Positions 22,320 through 29,013 of a DNA stretch of 29,013 nt are shown here, piece by piece. The notes beneath the pieces are model-generated. The model saw only the letters and a list, made by a program, of their open reading frames with translations, did not search any database and had not been told where the DNA came from. Where the stretch lies: positions 1 through 29,013 of IMG/VR virus record IMGVR_UViG_3300037487_000907; one strand, 5' to 3'. Both the position numbers and the translations under genes were made by a program. The DNA is from a virus. Numbering within the stretch: position 1 is the stretch's first letter; every line of letters begins with the position of its first letter.

Positions 22320-22946
22320 TCAGTCAGGGTTGGGGACAAGGCGGGTCGGCTGGATCACCACAAACATGACCTTGCTCCCGTCGTAGGTCGAGCCCGAGAC
22401 ATCCACGCCGCTGGTGTGCTCGCCGGTCGCGATCACCGGGGTTGCGACCCGCGCCACGCCCAGATACGCATGGCGCACCTCGTCCGAATCCTCGATGTCC
22501 ATCGGGATACCGATCACGGTACCGCAGCCGATATTGATCATATCGGTTGCCCCGCCCGCAGATCCCGTCACCCCTGAAAGAGTCGCACTTGTGATCTTGG
22601 CGAAAATCACCGTCCCGGTTTTGGTCTTGCCGACGGTCAGCGCCCAAGTGAACGACTCAGTGACCGCGCGACCCAGCATGTCGGTACCGATTACAACGCA
22701 AGTGCCGCTCGACGAGTCGTTTACGTCGGTAATCGCGTAAGTGAGGTTGCGAGGGACATCTAGCTGGGCCGCGAGGCTCAGTACGCCGTCGGCGATGGGC
22801 TGATCGTCCACCACCTGGTCAACGTCGGCCAGCTCGGGCGCACCCAGAAAAACCGTGAAGCCCATGGCCCGGAGCTTGGTCAGGAGTACTTTTTCTTCGG
22901 CGGTCGGGATACGATTCTTTTCGGCGCTGCTAACGGTGTATTCCAT
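22320..22946 (-). CDS. Single-domain homologue of the duplicated virion surface protein
   Basis: This 208-residue protein starts at ATG 22946 with AAAGGA upstream, in the narrow space after the capsid terminator. Residues 1-30 hold one of the AEK-type helical repeats (RIPTAEEKVLLTKL). The rest is one copy of the beta domain found twice in the next gene: GAPELADVDQVV, then LDVPRNLTYAITD, a strand with GTDMLGRAVTESFTW, TGTVIFAKITSATLSG and GTVIGIPMD. This is the first gene after the major capsid protein, the common place for decoration proteins. Its closeness to the two-copy protein suggests they came from one ancestor by gene and domain duplication and may share a binding site on the capsid. 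Confidence 0.75.
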   Translation of the reverse strand: MEYTVSSAEKNRIPTAEEKVLLTKLRAMGFTVFLGAPELADVDQVVDDQPIADGVLSLAAQLDVPRNLTYAITDVNDSSSGTCVVIGTDMLGRAVTESFTWALTVGKTKTGTVIFAKITSATLSGVTGSAGGATDMINIGCGTVIGIPMDIEDSDEVRHAYLGVARVATPVIATGEHTSGVDVSGSTYDGSKVMFVVIQPTRLVPNPD

Positions 22947-22963
22947 GGCACAAATCCTTTCTG

Positions 22964-23001
22964 AAAAAAAGGGGCGAGGCGATCTAGGTAGCCTCGCCCC
23001 T
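22964..23001 (-). terminator. Strong Rho-independent terminator after the major capsid gene
   Basis: Bases 22970-22980 pair perfectly with 22991-23001 (11 bp, GC-rich, AGGGGCGAGGC on the plus strand) around a 10-base loop. In the minus-strand transcript the stem is followed by a run of seven U. The stem lies 30 bp after the capsid stop. The U run ends only about 17 bp before the ATG of the next gene, which leaves no room for a separate promoter between them. Confidence 0.92.
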
Positions 23002-23031
23002 GTTCAGTGACGGTTGACTACTCGGCTTTCC

Positions 23032-24465
23032 TTACGGGGCTCCCACGTACCCGGCCGGACGGCCGATGTTCTTGATAAGAGCCACCTTTCCCGGGGTGTA
23101 GAGCACCGGCGTGCCGTAAAGCAACTGCATCCATCTGATACTGCTGTCGATTGTCGCCAGCGGGATTTTGACCATCGGAGCTAACTGCTTGAAACTCATG
23201 CACTCTAGGTTTTGCTGGAACAGGAAGGCGGACGTGGTGTAGGGAATGTTGGCATTCAGCTCGATGATGACCTGCTCACCGGCTCCCGCCGCATTGGCGA
23301 CCTTCAAGACGAGCCGGGTGGTCGTGATCGCGCCGGCCTTTTTGGTCTTGTAAATCTCGTACCACTCGACTTCGACCGCGCCCGAGGGGGTCACGCCGAA
23401 AGTCACCATGTCGCCGGCATCGACCGAGATGGCCGAGCCATCCACGTTCACGGCCGCCGAGCGGCCGAACCGATTGCAGGCCTGGATCTTGAAAAAATAC
23501 GAGCCCGCGTCATCCGCGCCATACTGCGAAAGCACGTTTGCGGTATCGGTTGCCGACGTGCTGATCACCGGAGAAGCCGGCCGCAGGGTGGCCGAGCCCA
23601 CAGCCGCCGTGGGGGCGCCGCCGTCGGTGACAAAAACATTGGATTCGAATTGCACGTCACCAGCCGGGCTCGTGAACGCCTTGACGTCCAGACCGACCGT
23701 GTTGCCGTTGCCCGCGAAAGTGTTGTGCCGCTCTTTGGGGAAAAAGGTTTTCACGAGGTCGGCCTTGCACTTAGGGTTGCAGTGCAGGTGGGTGGGAAAG
23801 CCATAATTCGGCGCATCGAAAACCGTGAGGCACGCGTCGGTCAGGCTGTCCTCGGACAACGGCTCGCCGCGCATGTCGATGATGTTGGTTGCGGGAGAAT
23901 TCGCCGTGATCAGCTTCTCGAAACCGTCGAATTGCAGAGCGCAAAGGTCGGAATTTCCGTAGAAAAGCGCCCGCTCCAGGATCTTGAGCAGGTGCATGGT
24001 GCCGTTGACTGTCTCATTTGCGATGATCGATCCGTGAGCCGGCTTCACAAGGCTCATTACGTGGCTAACTCGGCGAGAAGTCCCGAGAAACTTCACCACG
24101 GCGTATTTTCGCGCATAAACCGAATCGTCCTCGGCTGGGAGACTGCCCTCTTCGATGAAACCAGCATCCGGATTCTGGCCGTAGCTGCTGATTTCATTGT
24201 GTTCTTCAACCGTATTGAAGGCCGGAATCTTGGGGAGCGACTTGAATAGCTTGAGGTGTTCCATGCGGTAGGTTGTCGATTTGAGCGTTGACTCCAAGCT
24301 CTCGACTCTCAAGGGGAATCCTTCCCCAGCCGAAGATCCGGGATTGTTGATATCGGCGTTCGCGAGGAGCGCCTTATTTAATTCGTCCACATCCTGCTGG
24401 GACGACTGCCCAAAGCCCTCTACTCCCTGGTAATCCTTCCAAGAAACCATGTCGAGACCGAACAT
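23032..24465 (-). CDS. Major capsid protein (HK97 fold, SPO1/A511-like) with inserted Ig-like domain
   Basis: This 477-residue protein starts at ATG 24465 with AGGAGG 8-9 nt upstream. By recalled comparison it resembles the capsid protein of Listeria phage A511 and its SPO1-type relatives: ERALFYGNSDL followed by LQFDGFEKLI, the IIDMRGEPLSEDSL box, NTVGLDVKAFTSPAG, and the C-terminal FKQLAPMVKIPLATIDSSI with VALIKNI. Residues about 296-410 are an inserted beta domain (SYFFKIQACNRFGRSAAVNV, then VEVEWYEIYKTKKAG) of Ig or Fn3 type, at the place where A511 also carries one. The N-terminal 60 residues, rich in Gln, Asp and Asn, may be a delta-like region removed by the protease, though I see no cleavage-site motif. 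Subunits form the icosahedral shell. Confidence 0.9.
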   Translation of the reverse strand: MFGLDMVSWKDYQGVEGFGQSSQQDVDELNKALLANADINNPGSSAGEGFPLRVESLESTLKSTTYRMEHLKLFKSLPKIPAFNTVEEHNEISSYGQNPDAGFIEEGSLPAEDDSVYARKYAVVKFLGTSRRVSHVMSLVKPAHGSIIANETVNGTMHLLKILERALFYGNSDLCALQFDGFEKLITANSPATNIIDMRGEPLSEDSLTDACLTVFDAPNYGFPTHLHCNPKCKADLVKTFFPKERHNTFAGNGNTVGLDVKAFTSPAGDVQFESNVFVTDGGAPTAAVGSATLRPASPVISTSATDTANVLSQYGADDAGSYFFKIQACNRFGRSAAVNVDGSAISVDAGDMVTFGVTPSGAVEVEWYEIYKTKKAGAITTTRLVLKVANAAGAGEQVIIELNANIPYTTSAFLFQQNLECMSFKQLAPMVKIPLATIDSSIRWMQLLYGTPVLYTPGKVALIKNIGRPAGYVGAP

Positions 24466-24473
24466 TGTGAAAT

Positions 24474-24492
24474 CCTCCTGCCCGTACCGGGC
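24474..24492 (-). promoter_or_regulatory. GC hairpin directly touching the capsid ribosome binding site
   Basis: On the minus strand a perfect 5-bp GCCCG/CGGGC stem with a 3-base loop (24480-24492) is followed at once by AGGAGG (24474-24479), the capsid Shine-Dalgarno sequence. Such a stem can protect the message 5' of the ribosome site or insulate it from upstream structure. It is short and could be chance. Confidence 0.35.
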
Positions 24493-24521
24493 GAAAAGTG
24501 GGATGTACGTCTACAAGCCCG

Positions 24522-25406
24522 TTACTGGGCGACCCGTTTGCTGTTCAAATGTTCGCGGACCAACGCGAAAGCCTGGGGGTGCATGGTGTTGAACTGCTCG
24601 AATTTACTGATCGCCACGCCCATGTCCCCGATCCCGGGCACTGCGCCGCCCTGGCCCGAGTCCACCGATTTCTCCAAGAGGTCTTGCATGCCGTCGAGGA
24701 TCTGGGATTTCGAAAATTCCTCACCGGCGGCACCCGGCTTCTGCCCGCCGAAACTCTTCTCCAGCGGAGCCGCCGCGGAGACGCCGCGCGACTTGGGGCC
24801 GCGCACCGGCTGGCCCTCGATCACTTCCAGCCGCTCGCTCATTGCCTTGGCCAGCCCGCCGATGTCGGCCACGGCCTTGGCCAGGACGAGATTGAATTCG
24901 TGCTGTCGCGAATCCGACTTCTCGATGTGCTCGCCGAGGGCATCCAGTGATTTGCACAGCTCGGTGTGCTGCTCCTGGAGGTAGTCCGACACGTCCAGGG
25001 CCTTGGCCAGGGTCTCGTTATCCTCGAGGCCCTTCACGAGCTTCGCGCCCAAGCCCTCGGCCGCGGGAGTGCCGCCCCCGAGAATCTGGAAAAGCTCGTC
25101 GCGCTCGCTCTTGGCCAGCTCGCCGCTCTGGGCTTTCTCGAGGAGCTGGGCCTTGCGCGTCGGCTTGTCCCCGTCGGCCACGTAGGCCTCGAGCTTGTTC
25201 AGCGACTTTTCCAGATCGTCCTGGGTCAGATCCTCACTCTTTTTCGCGAAATTCTTGGGCACCTTGCCTCCATTTTCGTCCTCGTCGCCGTCCTCGTCCC
25301 CTTCGTCCTCGTCCTCGGTCTCGGGCCCGCCGCCCTGCCCGCCGCCCTCGCCCTCCTCGTCCTCTTCGGCTTTCTTCAGCTTGTCTTTCTCAATTTTCTT
25401 GGCCAT
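24522..25406 (-). CDS. Capsid scaffolding protein
   Basis: This 294-residue protein starts at ATG 25406 with GAGGAG upstream, formed over the stop of the protease gene (TGAGGAG). The first 50 residues are extremely acidic and Gly-rich (GPETEDEDEGDEDGDEDEN). The middle is long, charged, amphipathic helix (LEKSLNKLEAYVADG, KALDVSDYLQEQHTELCKSL), and the C-terminus is a compact helical segment (QAFALVREHLNSKRVAQ) of the kind that binds the capsid protein. It lies between the protease and the capsid gene, the normal order for scaffolds, which guide shell assembly and are then removed or digested. The name rests on position and composition, since scaffolds share little sequence. Confidence 0.8.
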   Translation of the reverse strand: MAKKIEKDKLKKAEEDEEGEGGGQGGGPETEDEDEGDEDGDEDENGGKVPKNFAKKSEDLTQDDLEKSLNKLEAYVADGDKPTRKAQLLEKAQSGELAKSERDELFQILGGGTPAAEGLGAKLVKGLEDNETLAKALDVSDYLQEQHTELCKSLDALGEHIEKSDSRQHEFNLVLAKAVADIGGLAKAMSERLEVIEGQPVRGPKSRGVSAAAPLEKSFGGQKPGAAGEEFSKSQILDGMQDLLEKSVDSGQGGAVPGIGDMGVAISKFEQFNTMHPQAFALVREHLNSKRVAQ

Positions 25407-25418
25407 GGTTTTTTCTCC

Positions 25419-26276
25419 TCAAAGGTTTCCCGCGCGTTTCGCCGTGCGGGTGAGCTTCAGAAATCGCTCAATTTGATCCGGCGTAGCCCGTGGCATCCGA
25501 GCCCGAACCCATGCAAAGGCCTCACTCTTGGTGAGTACCGTTGCCTTTTTGGCTTTCTCTTTTTCCTCGTCTTCCTTGGCGTCCAGTCGAGGCCTGGGAG
25601 CCCCGTGTTCAAGGCTCTGGCCAACCAGCACCTTGCCCGCTCCCGGGCCTGATTGCGGGCCCTGGGTGGCTACGCCCACGCCTGGAGTAGCCACGCCCAT
25701 GGTCAAAGCCTTCTCCAGCTCGTCGGGCTCGGCGTGCTCGACGGCTAGCAGGCTTTTTGCCAGGACCTCCATTTTGGCATCCGGATGGACCGGGCAATTG
25801 GTGATGGCCACATTGCGCACCAGGGCCTCGGCGATCACCTTGTTACCAAGTCCCTGGCGACGGAAAATCTTGCCCTCGACGCTCAGCCCGAGCCGCCGAT
25901 GGGTTTTTGCCAGTGCCTTGCCCAATTCCCAGACCTCATCTGCTTTCGGGGTGTCCAAAAGGTAACCCTCGACCCAATGGCAATTCGCCTTTGCCTTATC
26001 ACCGCTGGGGAGGGCCTGGCCCTTCCGAAAATAGCGCGCGGGGCCATCTGGGTAACCCAGGATGTCCACGGTTTTTTTCGAATGATTGTCATTAAACCAG
26101 CCATTTTTGTTGAAATCCTGCCAATTCAGGCCCGATTGTAGAACAACTTCCTGCTGTCGATCGTCGGAGTCCAGAGACGCCACCCCGCCAATGCGCCGGG
26201 TCTTGCCTACGCCCGCGTCGGCTTTTTCAAAAACGTGGAGGGGCATTTCAAAGTCAAAAGGCAATTCGGAGCGCAT
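25419..26276 (-). CDS. Prohead maturation protease (serine, HK97/S78-like)
   Basis: The start is ATG 26276, with AAGGAG 7 nt upstream; the longer frame to 26363 has no such site and runs through the leader. The product is 285 residues. Residues about 28-165 match prohead serine proteases: GGVASLDSDDRQQEVV, a conserved His in FNDNHSKKT (H65, candidate catalytic His), then LAKTHRRLGLSVEGKI with S132 as the candidate nucleophile, and LVRNVAITNCPVHPDA closing the core. The C-terminal 100 residues are Gly/Pro- and Lys/Glu-rich and probably flexible, as in proteases that carry a targeting or scaffold-like tail. The enzyme cleaves scaffold and capsid proteins inside the prohead. It is followed directly by the scaffold gene. 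Confidence 0.85.
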   Translation of the reverse strand: MRSELPFDFEMPLHVFEKADAGVGKTRRIGGVASLDSDDRQQEVVLQSGLNWQDFNKNGWFNDNHSKKTVDILGYPDGPARYFRKGQALPSGDKAKANCHWVEGYLLDTPKADEVWELGKALAKTHRRLGLSVEGKIFRRQGLGNKVIAEALVRNVAITNCPVHPDAKMEVLAKSLLAVEHAEPDELEKALTMGVATPGVGVATQGPQSGPGAGKVLVGQSLEHGAPRPRLDAKEDEEKEKAKKATVLTKSEAFAWVRARMPRATPDQIERFLKLTRTAKRAGNL

Positions 26277-26297
26277 GCAAAAACTCCTTAAAACGAT

Positions 26298-26340
26298 AGA
26301 GGCGACCCACCAGGGATGCTCATCCCAGCGAATCGCCCCT
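26298..26340 (-). promoter_or_regulatory. Two-tier hairpin in the protease mRNA leader
   Basis: Bases 26298-26305 pair with 26333-26340 (7 of 8 bp), and inside them GGGAT (26313-26317) pairs with ATCCC (26322-26326) around a 4-base loop. The structure lies about 10 nt upstream of the protease AAGGAG site, in one of the two largest gaps of the window. It has no U run, so it is not a terminator. It may stabilise the message or affect translation; the role is unknown. Confidence 0.45.
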
Positions 26341-26395
26341 ACCGGCGCACGCCTTAGCGCCAAACTTCTTTGGGCCTACCGCTCGATATAAATTC

Positions 26396-26425
26396 AAGGT
26401 AGCTGAATAATCAGAGAATTGTCAA
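26396..26425 (-). promoter_or_regulatory. Candidate sigma-70-type promoter before the protease-scaffold-capsid genes
   Basis: A perfect TTGACA (26420-26425) overlaps the stop of the zinc-ribbon gene. With an 18-bp spacer the -10 position reads TACCTT (26396-26401), only three matches to TATAAT. The weak -10 makes this uncertain, but the 145-bp gap and the leader hairpin downstream favour an internal start point here. A phage-encoded or alternative sigma factor might read it differently. Confidence 0.4.
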
Positions 26426-26628
26426 CTCTTGGTGGGAAGGAAAAATCTTTCGGCGGATATTGGCACCCCCTCTTGTATTTCGAGGGGTATTTCTATTGCG
26501 CTTTTGCACCAGAAACAACGGGTCCGGCATTTCCCGCCCTCGTCGAAAATAATCTGCCCCTGGGTGCGCAGGCGGATCTTGTCTCCGGATTTTTGCAGGA
26601 CATGATTGTCACAATGGGGGCAACGCAT
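26422..26628 (-). CDS. Small zinc-ribbon protein (Com-like?)
   Basis: This 68-residue protein starts at ATG 26628, abutting the previous stop as TAAATG, with an AGGGGG stretch about 12 nt upstream. Two Cys pairs (CPHC at the N-terminus, residues 3-6, and CFWC at about 38-41) flank a beta region (GDKIRLRTQGQIIFDEGG), the layout of a zinc ribbon. Small zinc-ribbon proteins of this kind occur in many phages. Mu Com, an RNA-binding translational activator of the mom modification gene, has a similar two-pair arrangement, so the nearby methyltransferase is suggestive. The sequence is not clearly a Com homologue, and it could instead be a minor head-region protein. Confidence 0.7.
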   Translation of the reverse strand: MRCPHCDNHVLQKSGDKIRLRTQGQIIFDEGGKCRTRCFWCKSAIEIPLEIQEGVPISAERFFLPTKS

Positions 26629-28470
26629 TTAATGGATTACCCCCTTTTCCTGCGACTCCTCCTCGTCCTCTTCTTTCGGCTTCTCCTCGTCCTCGGGCTC
26701 GCTGCTGATCGGCTTGTTTTTCGGCCGGCCGACATTCCGGAGGTAATTGTCCACAAGCCGCTGGTGCCGCTCCTCGCTCCCCTTCCGCGCTTCCTTTGAT
26801 TGGGCCTCGAGCGTATCCGCGCCCTCGAGCTTCCGAGGCACCACCGGCAACGGCTCTTTGTAGAGGTAAACGCGCTTATCCCGCTTGATCGACTTGCGAT
26901 TGCGCTTGACCTCTTGCTCGGCCCGGGGAGTGGTCAGCGCGATAGCCTCGGGCACCGACCGGCTGGGTACCGCCGTGTGCCGCTCGGCGTCCCCCAGGAG
27001 GTAATTGACCATGGTGCCGGGCCCCGGGTTACGAGCCACGGCCATCCCCGTGGCTCCCCCGATTTCCGTGCTCACCTGCACCCCACCATTTTGCGCGCTC
27101 TTCTCCAGCGGAATGATCAGCCGCGGGCCCTCGTGTTTTTTCAGCATGCCGTCTGAGATAGGCTTGGTGGCTTGCGCCCACCGCTTGAATTGCTCCATAT
27201 CCATCTCGCTGGTGGTCACAAAAAACGACTCCGGGTCCGTGTAGTGGATCGAGTAACAGGTCTCGGCCGCTTCCTTGCTCGTGAATCCGAGAAAAACTTT
27301 GTCCTCGTCGTACAACCCGCTTTTTGGATTCTGCTGGTGGATAACGAAGGCCTTCGGCGCGTCCGGCCAGGGCCCCAGGAAAACGTCGATACCGTCCCCG
27401 TCCGCGCCCTCGGTGCGCTCGATAAACCCGTAAGCCGCTTGCATGACCGTCTCGCCGGCCTCCCCGTCGGCGGTTCGCCATTTGCGCGTGCCGCCCACCG
27501 GCGTCTCAATGGTGATAGGCAAGCCCTGGAAATTGACCTTGCCGACGATCTGGTAGGATTTCTGCAAATCGTTTTCCTGGAGAAGCGCCAGCCGTAGCTC
27601 GCTCGAGCTGGCATAGGATTTCCCAAACTCCCCACCGGGCACCAGCTCGCCCTCCTCATTGTATCCCCAGCCGTCCGGGATACGCACGAGGACACACTGA
27701 CAATTCGGATGGATCGGGCCCACGGTCGGGAGCCAGTCATTGACCTTTCGCCCCACGTTTGTGGCATTGGCCTGGAGGTCCTCGAGCCGGAAGATCCGAG
27801 GATACCCGTCGGGGGAATTGTAGAGCGCCTTGCACCTCGGGCAGGCATCGGGCATCGATCGCTTGGCTACCTGCGCCCCCGACCCGTGCCGCTTGCGGTA
27901 GTGGTCCGCCTGGCCGTTCAGGGTGGCCGTCTGCTTTTCGGTGATAGCGATCCGATCCCAGTCCCGGGCCCAGTCCCTCGTTTTCCAGCCAAGATCCGAT
28001 TTCAGCTTTTTGATCGTCTCCCGCTTGGCGATATTTTCAGATACCTTTTCCCGAATATCGCTCTCGAGCCGTTGCCGGAGCTGGTGGTCGGCCTCGATCA
28101 GGACATTGCCGGTCTGGACATCCACCCTATTACCTAGTCCGCGGACATACTGCGCCCCCTGGTGCCGGGCCATGCTCACCGCATGCTTTTCCGCCGCGGA
28201 CAGGGGAATGGGATTTTTCGAAAGGTAGGCCTTGAATTCCGGATAGGACATCCTGGCCACCTGGGGATTTTCCAGGGTGGCGAGGAGCTGGCCGTACAGA
28301 TAGGCATCCTCGACGAAATTGACCTGGGGATTTACCAGCCCGAGCTTTTTCAGCTTCTCCAGGATCTCCCCGGCCACGGCCTCGGGGCCGATCGCCGAGA
28401 CGATAAAGGCCTCGTGGTAATTCTGGATGATCTCCCGAATCTGGTAAAGCTGGTGGTCATTCAAGAGCAT
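26629..28470 (-). CDS. MuF-like minor head protein fused to phage inorganic-pyrophosphatase-like domain
   Basis: This 613-residue protein starts at ATG 28470, overlapping the methyltransferase stop by 10 bp. Residues about 130-265 fit the MuF/SPP1-gp7 minor head family: a helix with IAITEKQTATLNGQADHYRK, then CPRC (210-213) and the family's closing IHPNCQC (253-259); the Cys and His probably bind zinc. Residues about 310-435 resemble the InPase domain seen in phage polyvalent proteins: a GETVMQAAYGFI strand region, GADGDGIDVFLGP with its acidic cluster, KAFVIHQQNPKSG and an acidic YDEDKVFLGF. Residues 440-560 are unassigned, and the tail is very acidic (EPEDEEKPKEEDEEESQEKG). MuF proteins sit near the portal and may be ejected with DNA. 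Pyrophosphatase activity is not proven by this sequence. Confidence 0.8.
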   Translation of the reverse strand: MLLNDHQLYQIREIIQNYHEAFIVSAIGPEAVAGEILEKLKKLGLVNPQVNFVEDAYLYGQLLATLENPQVARMSYPEFKAYLSKNPIPLSAAEKHAVSMARHQGAQYVRGLGNRVDVQTGNVLIEADHQLRQRLESDIREKVSENIAKRETIKKLKSDLGWKTRDWARDWDRIAITEKQTATLNGQADHYRKRHGSGAQVAKRSMPDACPRCKALYNSPDGYPRIFRLEDLQANATNVGRKVNDWLPTVGPIHPNCQCVLVRIPDGWGYNEEGELVPGGEFGKSYASSSELRLALLQENDLQKSYQIVGKVNFQGLPITIETPVGGTRKWRTADGEAGETVMQAAYGFIERTEGADGDGIDVFLGPWPDAPKAFVIHQQNPKSGLYDEDKVFLGFTSKEAAETCYSIHYTDPESFFVTTSEMDMEQFKRWAQATKPISDGMLKKHEGPRLIIPLEKSAQNGGVQVSTEIGGATGMAVARNPGPGTMVNYLLGDAERHTAVPSRSVPEAIALTTPRAEQEVKRNRKSIKRDKRVYLYKEPLPVVPRKLEGADTLEAQSKEARKGSEERHQRLVDNYLRNVGRPKNKPISSEPEDEEKPKEEDEEESQEKGVIH

Positions 28471-29013
28471 TTTTGATCCTCCAGTACAGGATACCGCTTA
28501 ATCTTATTTTGCATAGATACGGGTTGGTTTTCTGACAAAATCGGCTTTCGAATCCCATGAACAATTCTCCGCCGCGCGATTGTCAGATACTCCGGATCAA
28601 GTTCCACCCCGATAAATTGCGCACCCTCCATCAATACCGCTATCCCCGTTGACCCCGAGCCCAGAAAAGGATCGACCACCCGCCCACCTGGGGGAGTCAC
28701 CAGCCGCACCAGGTAGCGCATGAGCGCGACCGGCTTCACCGTAGGATGGAAATTACGCCCACCGCTGGAGCGCCCCGCGCCCGCCCGGGGGCTTTCCAGC
28801 CCAGCACTCCCCTCCTGTCGCCCGGTCATCTCCCCCGCCAGCACCCAGTCCATCGTCTCAAGCCCGGCATTACGCTCCGCGGGGGATACCTTGGCGCAGT
28901 AGAAAAACCGGGAAGCGCCTCCCGAATTAGCCTCTAAAACTGTAGAACGCTTCCCTGTACCGCGTGTAATACTCCCAAAAATAGCAATTGAATTATTTGC
29001 GGTATCTAACTTT
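28461..29013 (-). CDS. DNA amino-methyltransferase (N4/N6 type), partial C-terminal part
   Basis: The frame is open to the right edge, so the N-terminus is missing; an internal ATG at 28853 is not the true start because coding upstream continues with the typical ASRFFYCAKVSPAERNAG segment. The visible 183 residues hold HPTVKPVALMRYLVRLV (motif X region), the AdoMet-binding VVDPFLGSGSTGIA (motif I) and FIGVELDPEYLTIARRRI (motif II). The catalytic (D/S/N)PP(Y/W) motif must lie beyond the window, as expected for the beta class, in which it precedes motif I. The enzyme would methylate phage DNA at adenine or cytosine amino groups, probably to evade host restriction. Its stop overlaps the MuF-like gene, so it is co-transcribed with head genes. 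Confidence 0.9.
   Translation of the reverse strand, partial: KLDTANNSIAIFGSITRGTGKRSTVLEANSGGASRFFYCAKVSPAERNAGLETMDWVLAGEMTGRQEGSAGLESPRAGAGRSSGGRNFHPTVKPVALMRYLVRLVTPPGGRVVDPFLGSGSTGIAVLMEGAQFIGVELDPEYLTIARRRIVHGIRKPILSENQPVSMQNKIKRYPVLEDQKCS

Noticed and set aside
23212-24249. Plus-strand open frame of 345 codons
   Set aside because: It lies wholly opposite the major capsid gene and shows no family motif; it follows from codon bias on the coding strand.
28461-28853. Short methyltransferase gene starting at the ATG at 28853
   Set aside because: The same frame continues upstream with family-typical sequence (ASRFFYCAK) to the window edge, so this is an internal Met of a longer gene.

Overview
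This window is the virion-structure region of a tailed bacteriophage (or prophage) with a contractile tail. It is GC-rich. Every gene I can support lies on the minus strand, so transcription runs from base 29013 towards base 1. There are 33 genes packed almost without gaps, with many stop/start overlaps (ATGA, TAATG, TAAATG) and strong Shine-Dalgarno sequences. I see no integrase, transposase, tRNA, rRNA or CRISPR array. The host cannot be named from this sequence. The major capsid protein resembles, from memory, those of the SPO1/A511/Twort group, but the rest of the tail module looks mosaic.

Layout in transcription order. (1) 29013-26422: the C-terminal end of an amino-type DNA methyltransferase, a MuF-like minor head protein fused to a phage inorganic-pyrophosphatase-like domain, and a small zinc-ribbon protein. 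(2) 26425-22964: a candidate promoter and hairpin leader, then prohead protease, acidic scaffold and major capsid protein, closed by a strong terminator. (3) 22946-19113: probable head-decoration or virion-surface genes, including a protein carrying two copies of a domain that its neighbour has once, a Pro-rich protein with an AT-hook-like tail, and two tandem 115-residue paralogues. (4) 19075-17618: an unusual four-gene cassette made of a receiver-domain protein, two membrane-anchored proteins and a small acidic protein. (5) 17553-13876: neck and head-tail connector genes. (6) 13863-11017: tail sheath and tail tube, closed by a second strong terminator. (7) 10946-1: tail assembly chaperone pair, tape measure, baseplate hub, OB-fold spike, an unknown protein, a wedge protein fusing LysM-like and gp25-like parts, a baseplate J protein, a small Ig-like protein and a large tail/baseplate protein cut by the left edge.

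How the genes fit together. Protease, scaffold and capsid protein build the prohead, and the MuF-like protein probably joins at the portal, which lies outside the window. Neck proteins connect the head to a sheath and tube whose length is set by the 754-residue tape measure. Hub, spike, wedge and J proteins form the baseplate. The two terminators sit directly after the capsid and tube genes, normally the most abundant virion proteins. This suggests that partial termination sets protein ratios.

The best candidate for something undescribed is the 17618-19075 cassette. A stand-alone receiver domain that lacks the usual Thr/Ser switch residue is translationally coupled to a membrane-anchored helical protein, in the middle of a virion operon. 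The duplicated-domain surface proteins at 20634-22946 come second.
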